NCBI RefSeq assembly: GCF_003324565.1
Contig: NZ_QOLA01000013.1
Coordinates: 1-64,000 of the forward strand
Origin: Streptomyces sp. SDr-06
GTDB taxonomy: Bacteria > Actinomycetota > Actinomycetes > Streptomycetales > Streptomycetaceae
Reading direction: 5' to 3'
DNA: 64,000 nt
Part shown: positions 37,534 through 45,314 of the stretch, in pieces
How positions within the stretch are numbered: position 1 is the first letter of the stretch
Layout of the letters: the number at the start of each line of letters is the position of its first letter
Notes under the pieces: model-generated
Databases searched by the model: none
The model's input: the letters and a program-made list of their open reading frames with translations, nothing else
Told to the model about the DNA's origin: nothing
Position numbers and translations under genes: made by a program

Positions 37534-37667
37534 GGAACCGCGGTTAGGGTCGAGATCGTCATTCCGGAGGATCAATCACTGAAGACCGATCTTCCGGATC
37601 TTCGGCTTCGAAGACATGATCGACGACATCGAGGGTCGACGGCCGACCGGTGGGGGACACGTAGGCA

Positions 37668-38417
37668 ATGCGCGCACTGCGAATACTTCTGATCATCGCG
37701 ATCGTTCTCGGCGGCATCTTCGTCGCCGCGGACCGCATCGCGGTGAACATCGCCGAGTCCAAGACGGCCGACAAGATCAAGAGCAGCCAGCGGCTCAGTT
37801 CGACGCCGGATGTCAGCATCAAGGGCTTCCCCTTCCTGACCCAGGTGGTCGCCAAGGAGCTGGACGAGGTCGACGTCTCGCTGTCCGGGGTCACCGCGAC
37901 GGCCGGGGGCCACTCGGTCAACGTCACCGAGGTGACGGCCGAGCTGCACGCCGTGAAGATCGACAGCAGCTTCTCCTCGGCGGTGGCTGGGCGGGCCGAG
38001 GGTGCGGCGCAGATCTCGTACGCGGACCTGTCCAAGGCCGCGCCCAAGGGGGCGACGGTCGGCTACGCCGGTGCGGACCGGGCGGCCAAGGGCCAGGTCA
38101 AGGTGACCGGCCCGCTCACCGACCTCCTGGAGGGCCAGGGCGTGTCGCTGCCCGCCCCGGTCAAGGCGCTGCTCCAGGGACGGACGGTGTCGGCGTACAG
38201 CACGGTGAGTCTGAACGGGTCGGGGTCGGTGCAGTTGCGGGCGGAGGCTCTGCCGAAGCTGCCGGTGCCGGGGTTTGAGCAGCGGTTGCGCAAGGCGGTC
38301 GACTACGACCTGAAGATCGACGGGATGCCGTCGAGCATCAAGCTGAACAAGGTCACGGCCACGGAGGCCGGGCTCCGCTTCTCGGGAGAGGGCACGGAGG
38401 TCCGCCTGGCGGGCTGA
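37668..38417 (+). CDS. LmeA-like (DUF2993) phospholipid-binding protein
   Basis: The 249-residue protein has an N-terminal membrane anchor or signal (MRALRILLIIAIVLGGIFVAA) and a DUF2993 domain with repeated beta strands (VSIKGFPFLTQVVAKELDEV, DYDLKIDGMPSSIKLNKVT). In mycobacteria LmeA binds phospholipids in the periplasm and supports lipomannan elongation. The GTAGGC-rich leader gives no clear promoter. It precedes a repeat-filled gap. Confidence 0.85.
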   Translation: MRALRILLIIAIVLGGIFVAADRIAVNIAESKTADKIKSSQRLSSTPDVSIKGFPFLTQVVAKELDEVDVSLSGVTATAGGHSVNVTEVTAELHAVKIDSSFSSAVAGRAEGAAQISYADLSKAAPKGATVGYAGADRAAKGQVKVTGPLTDLLEGQGVSLPAPVKALLQGRTVSAYSTVSLNGSGSVQLRAEALPKLPVPGFEQRLRKAVDYDLKIDGMPSSIKLNKVTATEAGLRFSGEGTEVRLAG

Positions 38418-38442
38418 GTCCCCCACCCCGCTGTGACCCTCC

Positions 38443-38824
38443 GGGGCTCCGCCCCAGACCCCGTTTCGCGCCTGAACGGCGCTCGTCCTCAAACGCCGGA
38501 CGGGCTGAGGTTGCCCATGCGGGCCAGCACGATGCCGCCAAGGGGCGCGGGGAACGGCGCGATAAGCCCCGCACGGTCCGCAGGCGCCCTGGGGCTCCGC
38601 CCCAGACCCCGTGTCGCGCCTGAACGGCGCTCGTCCTCAATCGCCGGACGGGCTGAAGATGCCCGTGCGGGCCAGCACGATGCCGCCAAGGGGCGCGGGG
38701 AACGGCGCGAGGAGCGGGCACGGTCCGCAGGTGAACGAGGGTTTTGGGGGCGCGGGGAACTGCGCGAGGGGGTACGCACGGTCCGCAGATCGAAGGGGGT
38801 TTTGGGGGCGCGGGGAACTGCGCG
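38443..38824 (-). repeat. tandem 148-bp intergenic module and four GC-rich boxes
   Basis: The block starting GGGGCTCCGCCCCAGACCCC at 38443 is repeated at 38591, immediately adjacent, and each copy includes CCTGAACGGCGCTCGTCCTCAA. The reverse form of the GC-rich box (AGGGGCGCGGGGAACGGCGCG or variants) starts at 38541, 38689, 38746 and 38804. The last three are spaced 57 and 58 bp, as in the array at 17049-17333. Confidence 0.8.
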
Positions 38825-39017
38825 AGGGGGTACGCACGGTCTGCGGGCGAGGGTGTTGAGAGGCCCGGGCGGGGCCGTGGGTGCCGGATAGTGAGACGGG
38901 GTGTCCGGTGGGCAGGAGGCCGGGCCCGGAGGGCGACGGCGGGGAGGGGCCCGCGGGCCCCGGAGGACGCCCACGTACCAGCATGCGGATGATCGAGTCT
39001 CAGCATGCGACACACCG

Positions 39018-39047
39018 GTGACACGCCCCGGTATGCGTCCCTACGAT
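39018..39047 (+). promoter_or_regulatory. promoter of the leader peptide
   Basis: GTGACA (39018-39023) and TACGAT (39042-39047) are separated by 18 bp. The -10 end is seven bases before the ATG at 39055, so transcription should start at the start codon itself. Confidence 0.7.
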
Positions 39048-39054
39048 CGGACGC

Positions 39055-39135
39055 ATGAAGCGACAGGCGGACCTCACGAAGCGGCGGGCAGTAGACCTGT
39101 GCCGCGTCGCCGCCATGCTCTGTCGCCCCTTCTGA
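39055..39135 (+). CDS. cysteine-containing leader peptide, likely attenuator of the sulfur operon
   Basis: This 26-residue peptide (MKRQADLTKRRAVDL then CRVAAMLCRPF) ends 142 bp before the sulfurtransferase gene. It matches the 'putative leader peptide' recurring before sulfur genes in actinomycetes, with conserved RRAVDLCRVAAMLCR. In mycobacteria, cysteine-rich leaderless upstream reading frames act as cysteine-responsive attenuators. Two Cys codons are present here. The promoter geometry indicates a leaderless mRNA. Confidence 0.75.
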   Translation: MKRQADLTKRRAVDLCRVAAMLCRPF

Positions 39136-39277
39136 GCGGGACGCTCAACTCCCGCATTCCCCGGGCCACTTGGCCTCCCTCAGGCCGCCCAGGCCCACCC
39201 CGTGCCGCGTACGCGCGCCGCAGACGCGTACCCGCACACCTGCACCGCCCCCGCAGACTGCCCCGGAGGAGAAGAAC

Positions 39278-40123
39278 ATGAGCCGCAGCGACGTCCTGGT
39301 AGACGCCGACTGGGTCGAGGCCCACATCGACGACCCGAAGGTCGCCATCGTCGAGGTCGACGAGGACACCTCGGCGTACGAGAAGAACCACATCAAGAAC
39401 GCGATCCGGATCGACTGGACCAAGGACCTCCAGGACCCGGTCCGCCGCGACTTCATCGACCAGGAGGGCTTCGAGAAGCTCCTCTCGGCCAAGGGCATCG
39501 CCAACGACACCACCGTCGTCCTCTACGGCGGCAACAACAACTGGTTCGCCTCGTACGCCTTCTGGTACTTCAAGCTCTACGGTCACCAGGACGTGAAGCT
39601 CCTCGACGGCGGCCGCAAGAAGTGGGAGCTCGACTCCCGCGACCTGGTGGACGGCGACCAGGTTCCCAGCCGCCCGGCCACCCAGTACAAGGCCAAGCCG
39701 CAGGACGCCTCCATCCGCGCCTTCCGCGACGACGTCGTGAACGCGATCGGCACCAAGAACCTCGTCGACGTGCGCTCGCCCGACGAGTTCTCCGGCAAGC
39801 TGCTCGCCCCGGCCCACCTCCCGCAGGAGCAGTCGCAGCGCCCGGGCCACGTCCCGTCCGCCCGCAACATCCCGTGGTCGAAGAACGCCAACGACGACGG
39901 CACCTTCAAGTCGGACGAGGAGCTCAAGGCCCTCTACGAGGCCGAGCAGGTCGACCTCGCGAAGGACACCATCGCGTACTGCCGCATCGGTGAGCGCTCG
40001 GCCCTGACCTGGTTCGTGCTGCACGAGCTGCTCGGCCAGACCAACGTCAAGAACTACGACGGTTCGTGGACCGAGTACGGCTCCCTCGTCGGCGTGCCGA
40101 TCGAGCTCGGCGCCAACAAGTAA
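39278..40123 (+). CDS. thiosulfate/3-mercaptopyruvate sulfurtransferase
   Basis: A 281-residue protein with two rhodanese domains. The first is inactive; the second has the active loop IAYCRIGERSALTW, with Cys starting CRxGxR. It starts MSRSDVLVDADWVEAHI at 39278 after GGAGGAG. It moves sulfane sulfur to acceptors such as cyanide or thiols and supports sulfur supply. DUF1416 follows 49 bp later. It corresponds to SCO4164 from memory. Confidence 0.94.
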   Translation: MSRSDVLVDADWVEAHIDDPKVAIVEVDEDTSAYEKNHIKNAIRIDWTKDLQDPVRRDFIDQEGFEKLLSAKGIANDTTVVLYGGNNNWFASYAFWYFKLYGHQDVKLLDGGRKKWELDSRDLVDGDQVPSRPATQYKAKPQDASIRAFRDDVVNAIGTKNLVDVRSPDEFSGKLLAPAHLPQEQSQRPGHVPSARNIPWSKNANDDGTFKSDEELKALYEAEQVDLAKDTIAYCRIGERSALTWFVLHELLGQTNVKNYDGSWTEYGSLVGVPIELGANK

Positions 40124-40172
40124 CCCGCGCAGCCCCCAGCCGTACCAGACCGTAAACCGTAAGGAAGAGCCC

Positions 40173-40460
40173 ATGTGTGGAGCGAAGGCCGGCGGCCCCG
40201 ACGCCTCGACGATCAAGCCCGGTGAGACCACCATCCAGGGCCAGGTGACCCGCGACGGCGAGCCCGTCACCGGTTACGTGCGCCTGCTCGACTCGACCGG
40301 CGAGTTCACCGCCGAGGTCCCGACCTCGGCCACCGGACAGTTCCGCTTCTACGCGGCCGAGGGCACGTGGACCGTGCGCGCCCTGGTGCCGGGCGGCAGC
40401 GCGGACCGTACGGTCGTCGCCCGGACCGGTGGCCTCGCCGAGGTCGCCATCGCCGTCTGA
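40173..40460 (+). CDS. DUF1416 protein
   Basis: The 95-residue product begins MCGAKAGGPDAST and forms a small all-beta domain resembling transthyretin or carboxypeptidase-regulatory folds (TTIQGQVTRDGEPVTGYVRLLD). DUF1416 genes are linked to sulfurtransferase genes across actinomycetes. The Cys at position 2 is conserved, and may carry sulfur; that is inference. A strong terminator follows. Confidence 0.88.
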   Translation: MCGAKAGGPDASTIKPGETTIQGQVTRDGEPVTGYVRLLDSTGEFTAEVPTSATGQFRFYAAEGTWTVRALVPGGSADRTVVARTGGLAEVAIAV

Positions 40461-40485
40461 CCGACGGCGGCACGCAGGACCGGCC

Positions 40486-40536
40486 GGAGGGCCGCACCCC
40501 GGGGGTTGGACGCCTTGGAATGGGGTGCGGCCCTCC
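40486..40536 (+). terminator. terminator of the sulfurtransferase operon
   Basis: A 15-bp perfect stem GGAGGGCCGCACCCC (40486-40500) pairs with 40522-40536, with a 21-base loop. It begins 26 bp after DUF1416. There is no T run. Confidence 0.75.
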
Positions 40537-40621
40537 GTGCCGTCCGCCGGGCGCCGCAGCGGCCCCGCCCGGTCGGCCTCGTACCGTTTCCGGGCCGGGC
40601 CGGTGGTCGTACGCTGGATCT

Positions 40622-40882
40622 ATGTTGGCCCGGCGTCGGCGTGGCTACTTCTGGATGATGGGCGGCTGCATCCTGCTCTTCGTGTCCGCCTGGGGCTTCG
40701 TGCGCCTGTGGTCGGTCCCGGTGGCGGTGGGCATGTGCGTGGTCGCCATGGTGATCCCGCCGGTCGCCGCGATGGTCGCCAACCGGCGCGGCCCCGACGA
40801 CCGCTGGTGGGACGATCCGTCGGGCGACCCGAAGTCGGACGAGTGGTGGGACGAGCTGGACGGCAAGCGGCGCCGCCCGTGA
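40622..40882 (+). CDS. DUF3099-like small membrane protein
   Basis: An 86-residue protein has a basic start (MLARRRRGYFWMMGG), two membrane helices (about residues 13-31 and 36-54) and an acidic Trp-rich tail (DDRWWDDPSGDPKSDEWWDE). The arrangement fits DUF3099. TACGCT lies six bases before the ATG, so the mRNA may be leaderless. Function unknown. Confidence 0.75.
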   Translation: MLARRRRGYFWMMGGCILLFVSAWGFVRLWSVPVAVGMCVVAMVIPPVAAMVANRRGPDDRWWDDPSGDPKSDEWWDELDGKRRRP

Positions 40883-40930
40883 GCGGCTGAACCCCGCCCG
40901 CCGGGGCCCGCCCGCCCGGCTCGGACGCGG

Positions 40931-41296
40931 CTAGTAGACGAGCGCCTGTACGCCGTCGGCCATGACCTCCTGCACGAAGACCTGCGCGCCCGCGATCCGT
41001 ACGCCGTCCAGCACGTCCTTCTCGGTGATCTCCCGGCGGGTCGCGCACTGCGTGCACAGCGTGATCCGCCCGGCCGCCTGGATCGACTCGATGAGGTCGG
41101 GCAGCGGCGCGGCGTGCGGGAGCGAGAACTCGGCGGCCCGGCCCGGCAGGGCGAACCAGGACGCTTCGCCCGTCAGCCACAGCGAGACCTCCACCCCGCT
41201 GGCCGCCGCCACGGCCGCGACGGTGAACGCCTGCGAGCACCGCTCGGGCGCGTCGGCACCGGCGGTCACCTTGATCACGAGCTTCTTGTTCGGCAT
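40931..41296 (-). CDS. DsrE-family sulfur relay-like protein
   Basis: A 121-residue DsrE/F-like protein beginning MPNKKLVIKVTAGADAPER, with a Cys-rich loop ITLCTQCATRREI in the position used by sulfur-accepting Cys residues in this family. It may receive sulfur from the nearby sulfurtransferase. The start at 41296 is chosen over an upstream ATG at 41323 because the family normally begins here. Confidence 0.8.
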   Translation of the reverse strand: MPNKKLVIKVTAGADAPERCSQAFTVAAVAAASGVEVSLWLTGEASWFALPGRAAEFSLPHAAPLPDLIESIQAAGRITLCTQCATRREITEKDVLDGVRIAGAQVFVQEVMADGVQALVY

Positions 41297-41400
41297 ATGC
41301 CGAACTGTAATCCGCCGCGCCACAACCTCCCCCCGCCGCTATGGGTCTGCTGTGTGCCGCGGATGACGGAATCCGCGCTTCAAGTCCTGTGGGGGGACAC

Positions 41401-42248
41401 GTGAGTTCAACGACAGAGCCACCCGGCGCGTCCGGGCCCGGCCCCGCCTCGCCGGTCGCGCAGGGCCCGCCGGCCCCGGCCGATCCCTTGGCGGGCGCCG
41501 AGAACCCGGCCTCCGTCCCCGTACGCCCCGGCGCCCCCGGCGCCGCACCGCCCTGATCGTCGCGGGCGCGGCCCTGCTCGGGGTGCTGGCGGGGACGGTC
41601 ACCGGGTACGCCGTCCAGTACCAGCGCGGGCCGACGCCGCTCGGCCCGCTCGCGCAGCAGGGACTCGCGGAGTCGAGGACCGCTCCGGCGGACCGGAACA
41701 CGACGGCGCGGGGCGTCTCGGTCAACCGCTGGGACGAGAAGTCCGACGGCGACCTGCGCCGCCTCCTCCTCGCCAAGCCGGACGCGGCGAAGACCGAGAC
41801 GCAGCCCACCTGGCAGGACCTGCTGCTCGCGTCGGCCGACTACGAGCATCCCGACGGCGCCTTCGCCCGCTTCCTGCGCGACGGGTTCCGGCGCAGCGCG
41901 ACGACGACCTGGTCGCAGGACGGCAAGGTCTACGTCACCGTGACGCTGACCCAGTTCCGCGACGACACCGCGGTCAAGTCCAAGGACTACGCGCGGCAGC
42001 AGCAGAAGTACCTGCCCGAGGAGGCGTTCGCGGGCAACTACGGCAAGCCGGTCCCGGGCAGCGACAACGGGCGCACCTACGTGTTCGACAAGCCGCACAC
42101 CGAGGCCGGGTACGAGCCGCTCTACGAGGGCCGGGCGCTGGCCTGGCGCAACGGGATCTTCATGGAGATCCAGTACAACGACAACTCGGGCCCCGTCTCG
42201 GAACCGGCCCTCCAGGCCCTGGCCAAGCAGCAGTTGGAGCGCCTGTGA
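41401..42248 (+). pseudogene. membrane-anchored protein gene with a one-base frameshift
   Basis: The gene begins at GTG 41401 (SSTTEPPGASG) after GGGGGGACA, and reads into TGA at 41554-41556. In another frame the sequence runs on as TPRRPRRRTALIVAGAALLG, a membrane helix, then an external domain to 42248 (from 41583: MLAGTVTGYAVQYQRGPTPL). The break lies by an imperfect tandem CGCCCCGG-CGCCCCCGG (41524-41540): the first copy has one C fewer. Adding one C restores a single 282-residue frame. It could be a sequencing error, a true mutation or a slippage site. It heads a three-gene overlapping operon. Confidence 0.7.
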
Positions 42249-43051
42249 ACGAGCCCGTGGAACCTGCCGACGCGCAGACCGTCCCCGCTCCGGCCGGTGG
42301 GGCCGAGCCCGAGGCGACGGCGGCCGGAGCCCCGTCCCGCCGCCGTGTCGTCCCGCTCGTCTGCGGCGCCGTGGCGCTCCTCGCCGTGGCCGGGGGCGCC
42401 GCCCTCGGGCTCGGGGCGCTGGCGGACGCGGACCGCGGCTCACCGACCGTCGTGTGGGCGGAGCCCAGCGGATCGCCCGCCACCGCGCCCAAGGCCGGGG
42501 CCGCCCCGCTCGCCGGGCTCGGCGGCAAACTGCTTCCGCTGCCCCCGGGCTATCAACTCGGCCCGGACATCGGCGAGTTCGGCAATGACTCGGTCCTCGG
42601 CGCCCAGCAGGCCGCCGCGCTCCTGAAGGAGGGCGCCCGCGGGCTGCCCGCCGGTGAGCGCGAGAAGAACGACAAGGCGGTCGACGGACTGAAGGTCCAG
42701 GGCATCGCCCTGCGCAGCTACACCGACGGCACCTTCGTCACCGAGATGCGGCTCTCCCGGATGGAGAACACCGAGGCGATCAAGAAGCTGAACGCGTTCC
42801 AGGGCGAGCTCTCGCACGCGCTCAAGGCGCTCCGCGCGGGCCCCAGGATCGACGGCCACGCCAACGCCGTGTGCTTCCTGCTGCCCAAGGACGACAAGCT
42901 CAAGCTCGACGCGATGTTCTGCAACGCCTACGAGGGCGACGTCATGGTCAGCACGTACACCTACGCCCCCGCCCCGCTGGACACCAGCCGCGCGGCCGGG
43001 CTGCTGCGCAAGCAGCTCGACCTCATCAAGTCCCCCGGGGAGTCCGTGTGA
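42245..43051 (+). CDS. membrane-anchored extracytoplasmic protein, unknown family
   Basis: The 268-residue product has a Pro/Ala-rich cytoplasmic start, one membrane helix (VVPLVCGAVALLAVAGGAALGL split as VVPLVCGAVALLAVA and GGAALGL, about residues 35-56) and an external domain with two Cys (AVCFLLPKDDKLKLDAMFCNAYEG) that may form a disulfide. Its GTG overlaps the preceding stop (GTGA), and its own stop overlaps the next start in the same way. I do not recognise the family. Confidence 0.75.
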   Translation: MNEPVEPADAQTVPAPAGGAEPEATAAGAPSRRRVVPLVCGAVALLAVAGGAALGLGALADADRGSPTVVWAEPSGSPATAPKAGAAPLAGLGGKLLPLPPGYQLGPDIGEFGNDSVLGAQQAAALLKEGARGLPAGEREKNDKAVDGLKVQGIALRSYTDGTFVTEMRLSRMENTEAIKKLNAFQGELSHALKALRAGPRIDGHANAVCFLLPKDDKLKLDAMFCNAYEGDVMVSTYTYAPAPLDTSRAAGLLRKQLDLIKSPGESV

Positions 43052-43890
43052 GCGACCTGACCGACCTGACAGCCCCCGCCGGGCAGAGCCCCGCCGAGGA
43101 CCCGCCCGCGCCCACCGCGCGCAAGGAGCGCCGGGTGCTCCGCGCGGTCCTGCGCTGGACGTCGGCCGTGGCCGTGTTCGGGGTGCTCGGCAGCGGGGTC
43201 GCGTACGGCATCGCGGCCCAGGAGCGTACCGACGTGCCGGGGCTCTCCACCAGGAACGACGGACGCTGGGCCTACCCGAAGCTGGTGAAGCCCGCGCTCC
43301 CGGCGGGAGCCGCGCTGCCGTACGCCGCCGACAACCCCGGCATGATCCACTACGCCGACCTGGAGCAGCTGCTGCTGCCGGCCCCGGCGGGGTCCACCCC
43401 CGATCCCACGCTGAAGGGCGACCGGAGCCGGATCACCGCCGACCGGTTCCTCCAGGAGTTCGGCGCCGACAACCGGGTCTCCAGCATGCGCCAGGACCTC
43501 GCCCAGGGCGGGCTGCGGCAGATCGCGGCCCGCGGCTGGACCATGCCGGACGGCACGGCCACCCGCATCTACCTGGTGCGCTTCCACAGCTCCGGCTACC
43601 AGAACGCGTTCACCACGCTGTACTTCTCCAACACGGGCAGCGCCCCGAGGCGCCTGTCGGACATCGAGGGCGAGTCCTCGCTCGACGAGGGCTACATCTC
43701 CGGCAACGGCATCCCGCACGTGCGGCACGACGTGTACGTCGAGGCGGCGCCGAGCGGGCCCGTGCAGGTCCGGCACGCCTACATCGCGGCCGGGGACATC
43801 GTGGCGCTGGTCGTCCAGTCGAGGAAGGGCTCCGCCGCCGCGGTCCCCTTCCACCAGACCACGGTCCTCCAGGAGCAGCTCCTCGGCTGA
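43048..43890 (+). CDS. membrane-anchored extracytoplasmic protein, unknown family
   Basis: A 280-residue protein with the same layout as its two upstream neighbours: cytoplasmic Pro/Ala tail, one helix (TSAVAVFGVLGSGVAYGIAA, about residues 35-54) and an external domain (RFHSSGYQNAFTTLYFSN, HAYIAAGDIVALVVQS). The start GTG at 43048 overlaps the preceding TGA. The three proteins probably act together at the cell surface; no family name is available. Confidence 0.75.
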   Translation: MSDLTDLTAPAGQSPAEDPPAPTARKERRVLRAVLRWTSAVAVFGVLGSGVAYGIAAQERTDVPGLSTRNDGRWAYPKLVKPALPAGAALPYAADNPGMIHYADLEQLLLPAPAGSTPDPTLKGDRSRITADRFLQEFGADNRVSSMRQDLAQGGLRQIAARGWTMPDGTATRIYLVRFHSSGYQNAFTTLYFSNTGSAPRRLSDIEGESSLDEGYISGNGIPHVRHDVYVEAAPSGPVQVRHAYIAAGDIVALVVQSRKGSAAAVPFHQTTVLQEQLLG

Positions 43891-44026
43891 GCCGCGCGCG
43901 GCCCGCGGCGCCGTACGACGGGGCGCGCCACCGGCGGCGTACCTCACAGAGAGGGCCGGGCCCCCACCCATTAGGCTGGGGGCCGGCCCCGTCCGCCCCT
44001 ACACCCGCTCATGCGAGGAGCCCCCC

Positions 44027-44128
44027 GTGCTTGAGGCTGTTTTCTCCACCCTCCTTGTCCTGGTCTGCGTCGGCGTCCTCGCGTTCGCCGGGCTGACCGT
44101 CAAGAAGCTCTACCAGGGCCAGCGCTGA
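44027..44128 (+). CDS. 33-residue single-helix membrane peptide
   Basis: A GTG-started gene encodes MLEAVFSTLLVLVCVGVLAF plus AGLTVKKLYQGQR: one membrane helix followed by a basic tail. GAGGAG stands eight bases before the GTG, an excellent ribosome site. It ends 43 bp before the nitrobindin gene. The helix with a basic end and the strong ribosome site argue that it is expressed. Function unknown. Confidence 0.7.
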   Translation: MLEAVFSTLLVLVCVGVLAFAGLTVKKLYQGQR

Positions 44129-44171
44129 CCCCGACGCTCGCCTCGACCGCAACGAAGAGATCGCAGCCCTC

Positions 44172-44744
44172 ATGATCGAGATTCCGTCCGACCTGCACCC
44201 CGACCTCGTGCCCCTCGTCTTCCTCCTCGGTACGTGGGAGGGCGCCGGCGTGACCGACTTCCCGGGCGCCGAGAAGGCGAACTTCGGGCAGTCCGTGACC
44301 TTCTCCCACGACGGCCGTGACTTCCTGGAGTACGTCTCGCACTCCTGGATCCTGGACGCCGAGGGCAACAAGGTGAAGCCGCTGGAGTCCGAGTCCGGCT
44401 ACTGGCGCATCGACAAGGACCGCAAGGTCGAGGTCGTCATGGTCCGCGACCAGGGCATCGTCGAGGTCTGGTACGGCGAGCTCGCCCACCAGAAGCCGCA
44501 GATCGACCTGGTCACCGACGCCGTCGCCCGCACCGCGGCCTCCGGCCCGTACACCGGCGGCAAGCGCCTGTACGGCTACGTCAAGAGCGACCTGATGTGG
44601 GTCGGCGAGAAGGCGACCCCCGACGTCGAGCTCCGCCCCTACATGTCGGCGCACCTGAAGAAGGTCGTCACGCCGGAAGAGGTCGCGGAGATGGCGCGGG
44701 GCCTGGGCGACCTGCCGGACGACGGCATCGCCTTCTTCAAGTAG
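44172..44744 (+). CDS. nitrobindin-like heme-binding beta-barrel protein
   Basis: A 190-residue FABP-like beta-barrel with the nitrobindin motif GTWEGAG at 20-26 and a C-terminal helix-rich end (MSAHLKKVVTPEEVAEMARG). Nitrobindins bind heme and react with peroxynitrite or nitrate. It precedes the nickel regulator gene. It corresponds to SCO4179 from memory. Confidence 0.88.
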   Translation: MIEIPSDLHPDLVPLVFLLGTWEGAGVTDFPGAEKANFGQSVTFSHDGRDFLEYVSHSWILDAEGNKVKPLESESGYWRIDKDRKVEVVMVRDQGIVEVWYGELAHQKPQIDLVTDAVARTAASGPYTGGKRLYGYVKSDLMWVGEKATPDVELRPYMSAHLKKVVTPEEVAEMARGLGDLPDDGIAFFK

Positions 44745-44866
44745 GACGAGGGCTCGGCCGGGTGGGCCGGTGCGGTGCCGCGCCCCGAGGGGCGCGGCCG
44801 CCCCGACCGGCGCGCACCCGGCGCACTCACCCTCCCGCCCGGCGCGTTCGCTCCTACACTGGGAGC

Positions 44867-45304
44867 GTGGTGACCACCGACTGGCAGAGCGACCTCCGCA
44901 GGCGCGGGTACCGGCTGACCCCCCAGCGACAGCTCGTCCTGGAGGCTGTCGACGTGCTCGAACACGCGACGCCCGACGACATCCTCACCGAGGTGCGCAA
45001 GACGGCGGGCGGCGTGAACATCTCCACCGTGTACCGGACCCTTGAGCTCCTGGAGGAGCTGGGCCTGGTCTCGCACGCCCACCTCGGGCACGGCGCCCCG
45101 ACGTACCACCTGGCCGACCGGCACCACCACCTCCACCTGGTGTGCCGCGACTGCACCGAGGTGATCGAGGCCGACGTCGAGGTGGCCGCCGACTTCACCG
45201 CGAAGCTCCGGCGCGACTTCGGCTTCGAGACGGACATGAAGCACTTCGCGATTTTCGGGCGCTGCGACAGCTGCGCCCGGAAGGCTCCGAGCACCGAGTC
45301 GTAG
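44867..45304 (+). CDS. nur: nickel-responsive Fur-family regulator Nur
   Basis: The 145-residue Fur-type regulator has winged-helix DNA-binding and dimerisation domains. With the GTG at 44867 as residue 1, His70 and His72 (nickel site) and His33, His86, His88 and His90 (second metal site) fall exactly where I recall them in S. coelicolor Nur. Length also agrees. Cys93, Cys96 and a C-terminal CDSC pair are present. Nur represses nickel uptake and sodF when nickel is bound. TACACT six bases upstream suggests a leaderless mRNA. Confidence 0.88.
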   Translation: MVTTDWQSDLRRRGYRLTPQRQLVLEAVDVLEHATPDDILTEVRKTAGGVNISTVYRTLELLEELGLVSHAHLGHGAPTYHLADRHHHLHLVCRDCTEVIEADVEVAADFTAKLRRDFGFETDMKHFAIFGRCDSCARKAPSTES

Positions 45305-45314
45305 GCTTGCCCGC

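Larger units (their letters stand above)
38418..39054. other. 637-bp gene-free gap with repeats and a promoter
   Basis: No credible gene is present. It contains a tandem pair of about 148-bp modules (38443-38738), two further GC-rich modules, and at its right end the promoter of a leader peptide (39018-39047). Confidence 0.75.
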
